Shown here in pieces: positions 1-7,293 of a DNA stretch of 10,339 nucleotides. Under the pieces are notes generated by a model that was not told where the DNA came from, did not search any database, and saw only the letters and a list, made by a program, of their open reading frames with translations. Origin of the DNA: CAYYNP01 sp964472545 (lineage in GTDB: Bacteria > Planctomycetota > Planctomycetia > Pirellulales > Thermoguttaceae); assembly GCA_964472545.1 (NCBI GenBank), contig CAYYNP010000337.1, positions 1 through 10,339 of the forward strand, written 5' to 3'. A program made the position numbers and the translations under genes. Numbering within the stretch: position 1 is the first letter of the stretch; every line of letters starts with the position of its first letter.

Positions 1-719
1 AAAATCACCAACTTCAGATCGACCGGTTGATCGACGAACTCGGCCAGTTCGCGGTCGAAGATCTCCAGGTCGACGTCCGGGTTGTTTTGCAGCCGGTTGA
101 GGATATCGAGACCCCGGCGTCCACGTCCGCGGCGGAGCCGGTCGGAGCTGTCGGCAATGCCCTGCAATTCGGCGATGACGAATTCCGGCATCACGAATTG
201 GGCGTCGATGATCTGCGTCTCGACCACGTCGGCGATACGGCCGTCGATCACCGCACTGGTGTCGAGAATGCACGGCTTGGCCCCTTTGACGCTCTTGGAG
301 AACTCGACGTAGGGGATGATGAAGCGGAAGTCGTGGCTGGTCTGCATCAACAGGCTGATACAGATGTAGCAGAAGACGGCGGCCAGCACGAGTTGGGCCA
401 CGGCCTGGAAGCGGTCGGCGGTCTGTTGCACGATTTCGTTCGCGGCAAACGCAAACAGGGGCGTCAGGGCCAATCCGGCTACGTAAGCCAGAAACAGCCC
501 CACGATCATGCCGAAGTAGACCGAGGAGATCGTGTCCAACCGCTTCTGCTTGATGGCAATGTCCAGCGCGATCACCCCCAGCGAGAGCAGCGTCGTGCCG
601 GCGAACGCACCCCACGCCATCCATGCGGAGTCTTCGGGGATCGTCCGCGAGGTGACGAAGAAGACGCCCAATCCCATCGAAACGATCACGAACAGGCATC
701 GTAAGACGATCAAGCCCAT
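1..719 (-). CDS. YacL-like membrane PIN-domain protein (partial, 3' end missing)
   Basis: The reading frame is open on the minus strand from an ATG at 719 to the window edge, giving about 239 residues without a stop. Residues 1-125 hold four strongly hydrophobic segments (about 1-24, 33-56, 65-90, 102-125). A PIN nuclease domain follows: the motif CILDTSAVIDGRIADV carries the expected acidic residues D153 and D159, then FVIAELQGIAD with a conserved Glu. Four N-terminal helices plus PIN is the architecture of the Bacillus YacL family, whose members usually end in a TRAM RNA-binding domain; that part would lie outside the window. PIN domains are Mg-dependent ribonucleases; the target here is unknown. 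I see no Shine-Dalgarno before the ATG, but a TATAAT sits about 10 bases upstream, so a leaderless transcript is possible. The gene diverges from the plus-strand genes. Confidence 0.88.
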   Translation of the reverse strand, partial: MGLIVLRCLFVIVSMGLGVFFVTSRTIPEDSAWMAWGAFAGTTLLSLGVIALDIAIKQKRLDTISSVYFGMIVGLFLAYVAGLALTPLFAFAANEIVQQTADRFQAVAQLVLAAVFCYICISLLMQTSHDFRFIIPYVEFSKSVKGAKPCILDTSAVIDGRIADVVETQIIDAQFVMPEFVIAELQGIADSSDRLRRGRGRRGLDILNRLQNNPDVDLEIFDRELAEFVDQPVDLKLVI

Positions 720-728
720 GTCGGCACC

Positions 729-734
729 ATTATA
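729..734 (-). promoter_or_regulatory. possible -10 box of the PIN gene
   Basis: A perfect TATAAT is read on the minus strand, ending about nine bases before the ATG at 719. Initiation some seven bases downstream would start the RNA almost at the ATG. I see no convincing -35 at the normal distance. The local sequence ATTATAAT is its own reverse complement, so the box fits both strands equally. A chance match is possible. Confidence 0.3.
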
Positions 735-934
735 ATGGAGGGAATCTCGTAGTCCGTCGACGGGTGAAAGGCCAGCGTGCCACGCCAAGCGCCGTCCGAT
801 CTCTGCGGCGGCGGGCCTTCCCAACGGGGCTGGACAAACCGCCGCATTGTACGAGGCCGGACCGATCAGCGGAAGCACCACCCCCCTGAAGGATTGAGGT
901 GTCCGCTCGTGGCCGTTGGCCAAAAGCGTCCTGG

Positions 935-963
935 TTGTCAGACGGCAGCCGACCTGCTAGAGT
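935..963 (+). promoter_or_regulatory. candidate sigma70-type promoter for the NDT-like gene
   Basis: TTGTCA at 935-940 and TAGAGT at 958-963 are separated by 17 bases, giving five of six and four of six matches to the consensus boxes. Initiation near 970 would give a leader of about 65 bases that contains the 14-base tandem repeat. This is pattern matching only; planctomycete promoters are poorly characterised. Confidence 0.3.
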
Positions 964-981
964 TCGCCCAAAGTTTCTCCA

Positions 982-1017
982 GCATTTCCCCACAGGCATT
1001 TCCCCACAGGCGTTTCC
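982..1017 (+). repeat. 14-bp tandem repeat, about 2.6 copies
   Basis: GCATTTCCCCACAG occurs twice in direct succession (982-995 and 996-1009) and is followed by a degenerate partial copy, GCGTTTCC. It ends about 18 bases before the ATG of the NDT-like gene, so it lies in that gene's presumed leader. No function is evident. Confidence 0.75.
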
Positions 1018-1035
1018 GAATAGGTAGCGAAGTCC

Positions 1036-1476
1036 ATGCGTTTCTTCCTGGCCGGCATCATCCAGGGCTCGCACGCCGGGCCCCTGGTCCACGACCAAGA
1101 CTATCGAGAGCGGATCACCGCCATGCTGCGCGAGCATTTCCCGGCGGCCGACGTCTACGACCCCCGGGCGAACCACCCCGAGTCGATCGACTACGACGAC
1201 ACGACCGGCCGCGAGGTGTTCTTCGGCCACAACGCGATGTGCCGCGAGGTCGACGTGCTGGTGGCATTCGTGCCCGAGGCCTCGATGGGGACTGCCGTCG
1301 AGATGTGGGAAGCCTATCAGCACGGCGCGGCAGTGGTCGCCATCAGCCCGATGCAGCACAATTGGGCCGTGCGGTTCCTCAGCCACGTCATGTACCCCGA
1401 CGTCGAGCAGTTCGAGCGTGCCCTTGGCAACGGCGAGTTGGCCAAGCGGATCGACGAAGCGTTGGCCGCCCGTTGA
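1036..1476 (+). CDS. nucleoside 2-deoxyribosyltransferase-like protein
   Basis: A 146-residue protein, close to the usual 140-160 of the nucleoside 2-deoxyribosyltransferase fold. It starts with the beta strand and glycine loop RFFLAGIIQGS (residues 2-12). It then has the hydrophobic strand VDVLVAFVP and the motif EASMGTAVEMWEAY, in which E89 occupies the position of the family's catalytic Glu in the (S/D)xGTxxE signature. The segment HGAAVVAISP follows, as in families with an xGKPVI-like strand. Known members swap the base on deoxynucleosides through a covalent Glu intermediate, but many distant relatives have other nucleotide or NAD-related roles, so the substrate is not assigned. The ATG was chosen because the first strand starts immediately after it; the upstream AGGT is only a weak ribosome site. 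The 246-base gap to the next gene argues against tight coupling with it. Confidence 0.78.
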   Translation: MRFFLAGIIQGSHAGPLVHDQDYRERITAMLREHFPAADVYDPRANHPESIDYDDTTGREVFFGHNAMCREVDVLVAFVPEASMGTAVEMWEAYQHGAAVVAISPMQHNWAVRFLSHVMYPDVEQFERALGNGELAKRIDEALAAR

Positions 1477-1722
1477 CCAACGCGACCGCCCCCCAGCGTG
1501 CCCTCCCGACCTGCCGGCCCGAACCGACCACGTTGCCGCCGATTTCCAGCAAGCCTTCACCGCTCACCAACAACAACACCGCCGTGCCGGCGGCGGCTAA
1601 ACGTTCCATTCTCCAAGCCGAAACACCACGCCACTCCCAACCCTCAACTCCCAACCCTCAACTCCCAACTCCCACCTCCCAACCCCCAACTCCCAACTCC
1701 TCCACACCCAACGAGCCCTCCC
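1477..1722. other. C-rich intergenic leader before URO-D-like gene A
   Basis: No gene is supported here. An open frame extends the next gene upstream to about 1498, but its translation is Pro/Arg-rich, then a repetitive Pro-Asn-Gln-Leu-Pro stretch produced by the C-rich tandem tract, and does not resemble a URO-D N-terminus. I therefore treat it as non-coding. Confidence 0.6.
1631..1709. repeat. G-free C/A/T-rich tandem tract; G-quadruplex motif on the minus strand
   Basis: The plus strand has no G across most of this stretch. The 14-base unit ACTCCCAACCCTCA appears twice (1633-1646, 1647-1660), then shorter variants of ACTCCCA and ACCCCCA continue to about 1700. The minus strand therefore carries many GGG runs separated by short loops, enough for intramolecular G-quadruplexes, while the plus strand could form an i-motif. 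The tract ends about 15-20 bases before the ATG of URO-D-like gene A and lies in its leader. Confidence 0.85.
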
Positions 1723-2847
1723 ATGACACCCCGCGAGCGCGTCCGCACGGCCCTTTCTCAGTCTCAGCCCGACTACACGCCGTGCGACTACTTCGCCACG
1801 CCGGAGATCCAGCAGGGGCTGAAGGACTACTTCGGAATTGCCGCCGACGAGGGGGGAATCTTGCTGGGCGGCACGGCCTCGACCATCGGCGACAACTCGG
1901 TGGCCGAACGGCTCGGTACCGACGTCCGCTACATCAACCCGCCGTACGTCGGCCCGCCGCTCAGAGAGTTCGAAGACGGCTCGACGGAGAACATCTGGGG
2001 CATTCGGCGCCGCCCGATGCCCAACGAGTACGGGCAATACTCCGAACCCGTGGGCACGCCCTACGCCGGCTGGACGACCGTCGCCGAGGCCGCCGCGTTC
2101 CGCTGGCCCGAGCCCGACTGGTTCGACTATCAGGCCATTCCCGCGATGTGCCGGAAGTATCCCGACGCCGCGATTGCCGCCGGCGACTTCCACGTACAAG
2201 ACTTCATCAACGGCCTTTCCTACGGCCGCGGCGTGGAGCAGTTGCTGATGGACATCGCCGCGGAAGACCTGGTGTTTGTCTACATGGTCGAGCGTCGGCA
2301 TCAATTCTATATGCAATACGTCGAGCGGATTCTCGAAGCGGCCGGCGGACGGATCGACCTGATCCTCTGCGGCGACGATTTTGGCAGCCAGCGAGGGTTG
2401 TTGATCTCGCCGCGGAGCTTCGATCGGCTGTTTGCCGAAAAGAAGCAGGAGCTGTTCGACATGGTCCACGGCCACGGCGCCAAGATCACGCACCACTGCT
2501 GCGGCTCCAGCCGAGGCCTGATCCCCCGGTTCATCGAGTGCGGCATGGACTCCCTGCAAACCATCCAGCCGCAGGCCGAGGGCATGGACCCTTACGAACT
2601 GAAGGCCGAATTTGCCGGCCGGATCACGCTACACGGCGCCGTCGACGTGCAAGGCTGGCTGCAACGGGCAACTCCGCAGGAGATCGAGCAAGAGGTCGAT
2701 CGGCTAATGGACGAAGTCGGCGCCGGCGGCGGATTCATCATCTCCCCCTGCCATCAGATCCAGCCCGACACGCCGCTGGAAAACGTGCTGGCACTCTACC
2801 GCACGATCCTCCGCCGGCGCGGACGGCGGCTCGACGCGAGCTCATAG
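1723..2847 (+). CDS. uroporphyrinogen decarboxylase-like (MtaA/CmuA-type) protein A
   Basis: A 374-residue protein of the URO-D superfamily (Pfam URO-D type). The start MTPRERVRTAL is the standard N-terminal helix of this family and matches protein B (MTSRERVMTAF), which fixes the ATG at 1723. Later motifs are CGDDFGSQRGLLISP, THHCCGSS (H258, C259, C260), GMDSLQTIQPQ, HGAVDVQ and TPLENVLALY. The H-x-C-like motif plus C343-H344 near the C-terminus resemble the zinc ligands of corrinoid-dependent methyltransferases such as MtaA, which move methyl groups to or from a corrinoid protein. Genuine HemE-type heme synthesis is unlikely given these motifs, and the substrate cannot be told. The leader has no Shine-Dalgarno; it is a C-rich repeat tract. 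The next gene begins 108 bases downstream with its own promoter. Confidence 0.88.
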   Translation: MTPRERVRTALSQSQPDYTPCDYFATPEIQQGLKDYFGIAADEGGILLGGTASTIGDNSVAERLGTDVRYINPPYVGPPLREFEDGSTENIWGIRRRPMPNEYGQYSEPVGTPYAGWTTVAEAAAFRWPEPDWFDYQAIPAMCRKYPDAAIAAGDFHVQDFINGLSYGRGVEQLLMDIAAEDLVFVYMVERRHQFYMQYVERILEAAGGRIDLILCGDDFGSQRGLLISPRSFDRLFAEKKQELFDMVHGHGAKITHHCCGSSRGLIPRFIECGMDSLQTIQPQAEGMDPYELKAEFAGRITLHGAVDVQGWLQRATPQEIEQEVDRLMDEVGAGGGFIISPCHQIQPDTPLENVLALYRTILRRRGRRLDASS

Positions 2848-2880
2848 CCGCCGTTGGCGCACCCCTCTTTGGCGGCCCCC

Positions 2881-2908
2881 TTGTGGATGCACCTAATTGT
2901 GCTATGAT
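2881..2908 (+). promoter_or_regulatory. sigma70-type promoter of the CHAT gene
   Basis: TTGTGG at 2881-2886 and TATGAT at 2903-2908 are spaced by 16 bases. The surrounding AT-rich stretch (ACCTAATTGTGC) stands out in this GC-rich region. The predicted start near 2915 gives a leader of about 40 bases ending in a strong ribosome site. This suggests the CHAT gene is transcribed on its own rather than only by read-through from URO-D-like gene A. Confidence 0.5.
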
Positions 2909-2941
2909 CCGGGGGCGTCGAACGTCTATCACATCCGCGGC

Positions 2942-2948
2942 AAGGAGG
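2942..2948 (+). promoter_or_regulatory. strong ribosome binding site of the CHAT gene
   Basis: AAGGAGG lies seven bases before the ATG at 2956. It is one of only two near-consensus Shine-Dalgarno sites in the window and fixes the start of the long frame. Confidence 0.8.
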
Positions 2949-2955
2949 GCAGGCG

Positions 2956-5900
2956 ATGACGCCCGTTCTGGAGTTGACGTTTCGTGAGGTCGGTGGCAGC
3001 CCGTGGGAGGGCCGAGCCTCGGTACGCTTTCAAGGCGAGCCGTCCGAGCCGTTCGCGGTCCGCGAGGGTATCTCCGGTGACCAGCGTAAAGACATCCGCT
3101 GGTACGTCGAAGAGTACATGGACTTCCCCGAAGGCGGCAACGCCACCCGGGCCGAGCGGATCGAGCGGGAGTTGGCCGACTACGGCTGGGACCTGTGGCA
3201 AGGTCTGCAAGGCGGTGGGCAAGGCGCGGTCTTGCAGCAATGGCTCGGTGCCGTGCAGTTATCCGGCAGCGGACGGCTGGAACTCCGGGCGGCCGATCCC
3301 CGCGACGAAATCGCCTTCCGCTCGCCGTGGGAGTTGATGCGGGTGGGCAACACGACGTCCGGTGCCGGGACGCTGCTGCACCAACTCAACGTCGACGTGG
3401 TCCGCCGGGTGACCGCCAACCTCCCGCGGCTGAAGCTGGCCGACACCTCTGACGGCCTGCGAGTTCTCACCATAGTCTGCCGGCCCGACGACGCCGGCTT
3501 CCTCGACCCTCGCTATGCACCCGAAGCGATCTTGGAGGCCCTTGACGACCGTCCCGAGGTCTCGGTCGATTTCTGCCGCCCGGGCACGCTCGCCGTCCTG
3601 ACCGACGTGATGCAAAGGGCTGCCGACGACGGGAAGCCCTATCACGTGGTCCATTTCGACGGCCACGGCACCTATCTGACCACCGAAGGCGGCGTGGGCG
3701 TCCTCTGCTTCGAGAAGGCCGACGGGCAGATGGACCTCGTCCGGGCGACGCGTTTCGGCGACCTGATGGCCCGCTTCCGCGTGCCGCTGGTCGTGTTGGA
3801 GGCCTGCCGCACGAGCGCCAAATTCTTCGCTCACGACACGCTCGCCTCGGCCCTGTTGCGTCAGGGCGTGGGCACGGTGGTGGCCATGAGTCACTCCGTC
3901 CACATCGACATGACGCGGCTGTTAATGGAAGGCTTCTACGGGGCGATCGCCCGCGGGCAGCCGCTGGGGCCGGCGCTTCAGGCGGGCCGCAATCAGGTGT
4001 TGGCCTCGCCGAGCCGCCGCATGGGTGCCGGGCCCGACGCGCCACAGGTCGAACTCGAAGACTGGTTCGTCCCGCAGCTCTATCAGGGCGGCGAGGACCC
4101 CGTCTTGTTGTCCAAAAAGCCTTCGCGGCGGAAGGCGAAACCGGCGCCGATGTGCGTGGGTTTTCCTCCGGCGCCGCGGGCCGGGTTTCAGGGCCGCGGA
4201 CGCGAGCTGCACCGGCTGGAGCGGGCCGTGTTGAAACACCCGGCGGTGGTCGTCCACGCCCCGGGGGGCATGGGCAAGACGGCCCTGGCCCGCGAGGCGG
4301 CCCAGTGGTGGACCCGCACCGGCATGTTTCCCGACGGGGCCGTCTTCCTCTCCTTCGAGCGGATCGCCTCGCCCGAGGCCCTGCTGGCCGCGTTGGGCGA
4401 GGCGCTCGAGGGCGTCGAGTTCCACAAACGCGACGATAAAGAGCAGTGGCTCAGCGAACAACTCGCCAAGCGGCGGATGCTGCTGGTCTGGGACAACTAC
4501 GAGTCGGCGCTGCCGAAGTTCGCCGGCGGCGACGCCACGCCGCCGGAGTATGCCCGTTGGGCCGAAGAGTGGACCCGCGGCAACACGCGGATCCTGCTCA
4601 CCTGCCGCGATCCGGAAGTCGGGCTCGACGCCTGGCCGTTTGCCTTGGGCGAGCTGTCGTTGCCCGAGGGATTGACGCTCTTGGTGCGGTTTTTGGAACG
4701 GCTGGGGATCGACCGGCAACAGCGGCAGAAGCGAGGGATCACGGTCGAGGCGCTGGAGCCGATCGTCGAGCAGACGGCGGGCCATCCGTTGGCGTTGGAA
4801 TTGCTGACCCCGTTGATCAAGAAACTCGGCCCGAAACCGGTCGCCGACGAGTTGGGGCCGCTGTTGGCCGCGGCCGAGCAGAAACACCCGGAAGACCGCA
4901 ACCGCAGCATGCGGGCGTCGCTCGACTTCTCCATGCGTCATCTCTCCGCCGAGGCCCGCGCCGCGCTGCCGGCCGTCGCCTTGCTGGCCGGCGGGTGTAT
5001 GGAGAACATGGGGCACATGGTGGCGGGGCTTGAAGAGGAGGACTGGTTGCGGGTCCGAGAGGAATTGGAGCGGACGGGCCTGGTCCGCGTCGACGGCCCG
5101 CTGCTGAAGCCCCATCCGGTGCTGGCCGACGCCGAGGGGCTGGCACCCTCGGACGAACTTGCCGAGCGGTTCATCGCGGTGATTCTGTCGCTCTGCGGGG
5201 GGTTCGACAAACTGGTCCGCACGGCCGACGCCAAGTTGGCCCTGGGGGTGATGGCGGCCTGTGAGGTCGTCGTCCGTCGGGCGATCGACGCCGCGCTCCA
5301 GCACTCCAACGTGCAACAGGCAGCGTTCATCGCCGACTCGCTGAAGTTGTTTCTCGAACGTAGCGGGCGTGGCGGCGAGGGGGCCCGGCTGGTCGCCGAA
5401 GTGCATCGCCGCGCCGGGTTGGACGACGAGAGGGAATTGACGGAGGTTGCCACGGCGCTTGCGCGTCAGACGGCCGAGGCACGTGCCGCCAGCGACGCGG
5501 AGGGAGCCGCCCGGCAGTTGGAGACGCTGCTTGAGCGGCTCGACGCCGTGGAGTCGTGGGATACGCGGTTTCAGCGAGCGCTCACGTTGATGACGCTTGG
5601 GGAGGTCCATGACGATTTCCGCCGTCGTCCGGCCGACGCACTCGATCCGCTTCGGCAGGCCGCGGTACTCTTCGAGACACTGGAGAAGGAAGGGCAAGCC
5701 GGCACGGCCAACCGCGCGGCCGCGCTCGGCGATCTGGCGAACGCGCTGGGTGCCCTGAGCCGGTTTGACGAGGCGATCGAGGCAGCCGAGGAGGGGTTGG
5801 CGCTCGACAAGAAACGTGGCGACTCCTTGGCCGCCGCTCGGGGCCTTGGGCAAATCGCCTCCATCTTCGCCGGCCAGGGCCGCTTCCAGGAGGCCGAGGC

Positions 5901-6639
5901 CCGCTACGCCGAGGCCCTCGAAACTGCCAAGACGGCCGGAGATGACGAGTTCGTGGGAACGATCTCGCAGCACCTGGGCATCATGGCGCTGGACCGCGGC
6001 CGCACGGAAGAGGCGGCGGCCCATCTCCGCGACGCGCTGGCGGCGTGCCAGCGGGCCGGCAACGAGAGCGGCCAAATGGAGGTGTTCAACTCCCTGGGCA
6101 CCGTTGACGGAATGCGCGGCAATTTCGAGGCGGCGCTGGCCTGGCACGAGCAGTCGCTCAAGCTGGCCACGAAGTTGGGCGACGTGAACGGCCAAGCCAC
6201 GAACCGCACGAACCGGGCGATCGTCTTGTGCAGCAGGCCGAAGCGGCCGGCGATCCGCGGACTTCGCCCGAGGCCCGTCGGCTGCTTGCCGAGGCCATCT
6301 CCGAGGAACGCGAGGCCCTACGGCTTCATGAACGGTTGGGCCAGCCCGCCAGTATCGCCGCGTCTCACTCCAACTTGGGCAATCGACTTCGACAGGCCGG
6401 ACAACTCGAGGAGGCCCAGACGCACGCCGAAGCGGCCCTGGCCATCTGTGAGAGGATCGGCGATCCGGAGACTTGGAAGACTCTTAGGATTCTCCAACAG
6501 ATCGCCGAAGAGCGAGGCGACGCGGACGCGGCCGAGTATCGGCGGCGGAAGGAGGTGGCCCGGCAGAAGGCCAAAGAGCTTGCCGGGACGCCGTCGCTGC
6601 CGCCGCAGGCGGTCGTCCAACTACTGCAACTCGCCCTGA
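2956..6639 (+). CDS. CHAT protease / NB-ARC (STAND) NTPase / TPR protein, frame-shifted near the 3' end
   Basis: The uninterrupted frame gives 1227 residues, of which about 1-1091 are genuine. Residues to about 380 contain a CHAT caspase-like domain: HVVHFDGHGTYL with the likely catalytic H237, and VVLEACRTS with C284. A short basic linker leads to the STAND NTPase: FQGRGRELHRL, then Walker A APGGMGKTAL (K441, T442), Walker B RMLLVWDNYE (D513), a sensor-like ILLTCRDP, and GHPLALELL. From about 875 to 1091 there are around five TPR helical pairs rich in ALG and AL.. spacing. Family members sense a ligand through the repeats, oligomerise through the NTPase and release the protease; several bacterial CHAT and STAND proteins act in anti-phage cell death. 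Beyond residue 1091 the translation turns into Arg/Pro-rich sequence, while the TPR sequence continues in another frame to 6839. The intact protein would be about 1294 residues. Confidence 0.87.
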   Translation: MTPVLELTFREVGGSPWEGRASVRFQGEPSEPFAVREGISGDQRKDIRWYVEEYMDFPEGGNATRAERIERELADYGWDLWQGLQGGGQGAVLQQWLGAVQLSGSGRLELRAADPRDEIAFRSPWELMRVGNTTSGAGTLLHQLNVDVVRRVTANLPRLKLADTSDGLRVLTIVCRPDDAGFLDPRYAPEAILEALDDRPEVSVDFCRPGTLAVLTDVMQRAADDGKPYHVVHFDGHGTYLTTEGGVGVLCFEKADGQMDLVRATRFGDLMARFRVPLVVLEACRTSAKFFAHDTLASALLRQGVGTVVAMSHSVHIDMTRLLMEGFYGAIARGQPLGPALQAGRNQVLASPSRRMGAGPDAPQVELEDWFVPQLYQGGEDPVLLSKKPSRRKAKPAPMCVGFPPAPRAGFQGRGRELHRLERAVLKHPAVVVHAPGGMGKTALAREAAQWWTRTGMFPDGAVFLSFERIASPEALLAALGEALEGVEFHKRDDKEQWLSEQLAKRRMLLVWDNYESALPKFAGGDATPPEYARWAEEWTRGNTRILLTCRDPEVGLDAWPFALGELSLPEGLTLLVRFLERLGIDRQQRQKRGITVEALEPIVEQTAGHPLALELLTPLIKKLGPKPVADELGPLLAAAEQKHPEDRNRSMRASLDFSMRHLSAEARAALPAVALLAGGCMENMGHMVAGLEEEDWLRVREELERTGLVRVDGPLLKPHPVLADAEGLAPSDELAERFIAVILSLCGGFDKLVRTADAKLALGVMAACEVVVRRAIDAALQHSNVQQAAFIADSLKLFLERSGRGGEGARLVAEVHRRAGLDDERELTEVATALARQTAEARAASDAEGAARQLETLLERLDAVESWDTRFQRALTLMTLGEVHDDFRRRPADALDPLRQAAVLFETLEKEGQAGTANRAAALGDLANALGALSRFDEAIEAAEEGLALDKKRGDSLAAARGLGQIASIFAGQGRFQEAEARYAEALETAKTAGDDEFVGTISQHLGIMALDRGRTEEAAAHLRDALAACQRAGNESGQMEVFNSLGTVDGMRGNFEAALAWHEQSLKLATKLGDVNGQATNRTNRAIVLCSRPKRPAIRGLRPRPVGCLPRPSPRNARPYGFMNGWASPPVSPRLTPTWAIDFDRPDNSRRPRRTPKRPWPSVRGSAIRRLGRLLGFSNRSPKSEATRTRPSIGGGRRWPGRRPKSLPGRRRCRRRRSSNYCNSP

Positions 6640-6839
6640 CCGCCCGGGCTCGTGGCGACACGCTTGACGAGGCGCTGGCCGCCATCGACGCAGAAGACGG
6701 CCTGATGGAGACGCTCGACCAGCAGTACCCGTGGCTCTCCGCCCATCTTCGCGCCCTGGCCGGCGGCGGCTCGCGTCCGGCCGACGAGGTGCCGGCGGCG
6801 TACGCGGACTTGATCAAACAGGCCTGGGACGCCGTTTGA
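6228..6839 (+). pseudogene. displaced C-terminal TPR part of the CHAT gene
   Basis: This 203-residue frame begins with an incidental GTG inside the upstream gene and has no ribosome site. It continues that gene's TPR region (SHSNLGNRLRQAGQLEEAQTHAEAALAI) and then a C-terminal helical cap (PPQAVVQLLQLALTARARG) typical of long CHAT-NB-ARC-TPR proteins. The real join is at about 6226-6231, where one missing base after the TTG codon (6226-6228) would bring the frames together. I see no X-XXY-YYZ slippery heptamer, so programmed frameshifting is not favoured. Either the gene carries a recent one-base deletion that removes about 200 residues, or the assembly has an error. It is not an independent gene. 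Confidence 0.75.
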
Positions 6840-6848
6840 CGCGAAATA

Positions 6849-6902
6849 GTAGTCGTCTTGCTCCGCAAGACGTCATGGCATCTTGCGGAGCATGATGACT
6901 AC
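6849..6902. terminator. long inverted repeat after the CHAT gene, possible terminator
   Basis: The inverted copy (arm 6849-6872) and the first direct copy (arm 6879-6902) are reverse complements over 24 bases with three mismatches, separated by TCATGG. The structure begins ten bases after the CHAT stop codon. It could form a large hairpin in RNA read from either strand. No T-run follows, so classical intrinsic termination is uncertain. Confidence 0.4.
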
Positions 6903-6987
6903 CGAACTACCATCACGACATCTTGCGGAGCAAGATGACTACCGAACTACCATCACGACATCTTGCGGAGCAAGATGACTACCGAAC

Positions 6988-7087
6988 NNNNNNNNNNNNN
7001 NNNNNNNNNNNNNNNNNNNNNNNNNNNNNNNNNNNNNNNNNNNNNNNNNNNNNNNNNNNNNNNNNNNNNNNNNNNNNNNNNNNNNNN
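6988..7087. other. assembly gap (100 Ns) inside the repeat array
   Basis: Exactly 100 ambiguous bases, the conventional placeholder for a gap of unknown size. The flanking cores (6959 and 7114) are out of phase with the 40-base period, which agrees with the gap length being arbitrary. The true number of repeat units is therefore unknown. Confidence 0.95.
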
Positions 7088-7293
7088 AGATGACTACCGA
7101 ACTACCATCACGACATCTTGCGGAGCAAGATGACTACCGAACGACCATCACGACGTCTTGCGGAGCAAGATGACTACCGAACGACCATCACGACGTCTTG
7201 CGGAGCAAGATGACTACCGAACTACCATCACGACGTCTTGCGGAGCAAGATGGCTACCGAACGACCATCACAACATCTTGCGGAGCAAGATGG

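Larger units (their letters stand above)
720..1035. other. intergenic region between divergent PIN and NDT-like genes
   Basis: About 316 bases without a supportable gene. Open frames cross it on both strands, but they are antisense or low-complexity continuations of shadow frames with Arg/Gly-rich composition. It holds the TATAAT near the PIN start, a candidate promoter around 935-963 for the plus strand, and a short 14-base tandem repeat at 982-1017. Confidence 0.6.

Noticed and set aside
27..704. 225-codon plus-strand frame
   Set aside because: Antisense to the PIN-domain gene, which has clear helices and PIN motifs on the minus strand.
1498..1722. N-terminal extension of URO-D-like protein A
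   Set aside because: The extension is Pro-rich repeat translation; the family N-terminus MTPRERV begins at 1723.
2847..2876. Terminator after URO-D-like gene A
   Set aside because: GCCGCC and GGCGGC could pair, but the loop is 18 bases and no T-run follows; too weak.
777..2987. 736-codon open frame on the plus strand
   Set aside because: It overlaps the NDT-like and URO-D-like genes in another frame, is Arg/Pro/Ala-rich and shows no domain motifs; a GC-driven shadow.
3922..6195. 757-codon open frame on the minus strand
   Set aside because: Antisense to the CHAT gene, with Gln/Arg/Gly/Leu-rich sequence and no recognisable motif. The opposite strand has clear CHAT and Walker motifs.
6226..6234. 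Programmed -1 frameshift producing the full CHAT protein
   Set aside because: No slippery heptamer of the X-XXY-YYZ type at the join, and no evident downstream pseudoknot; a mutation or assembly error is simpler.
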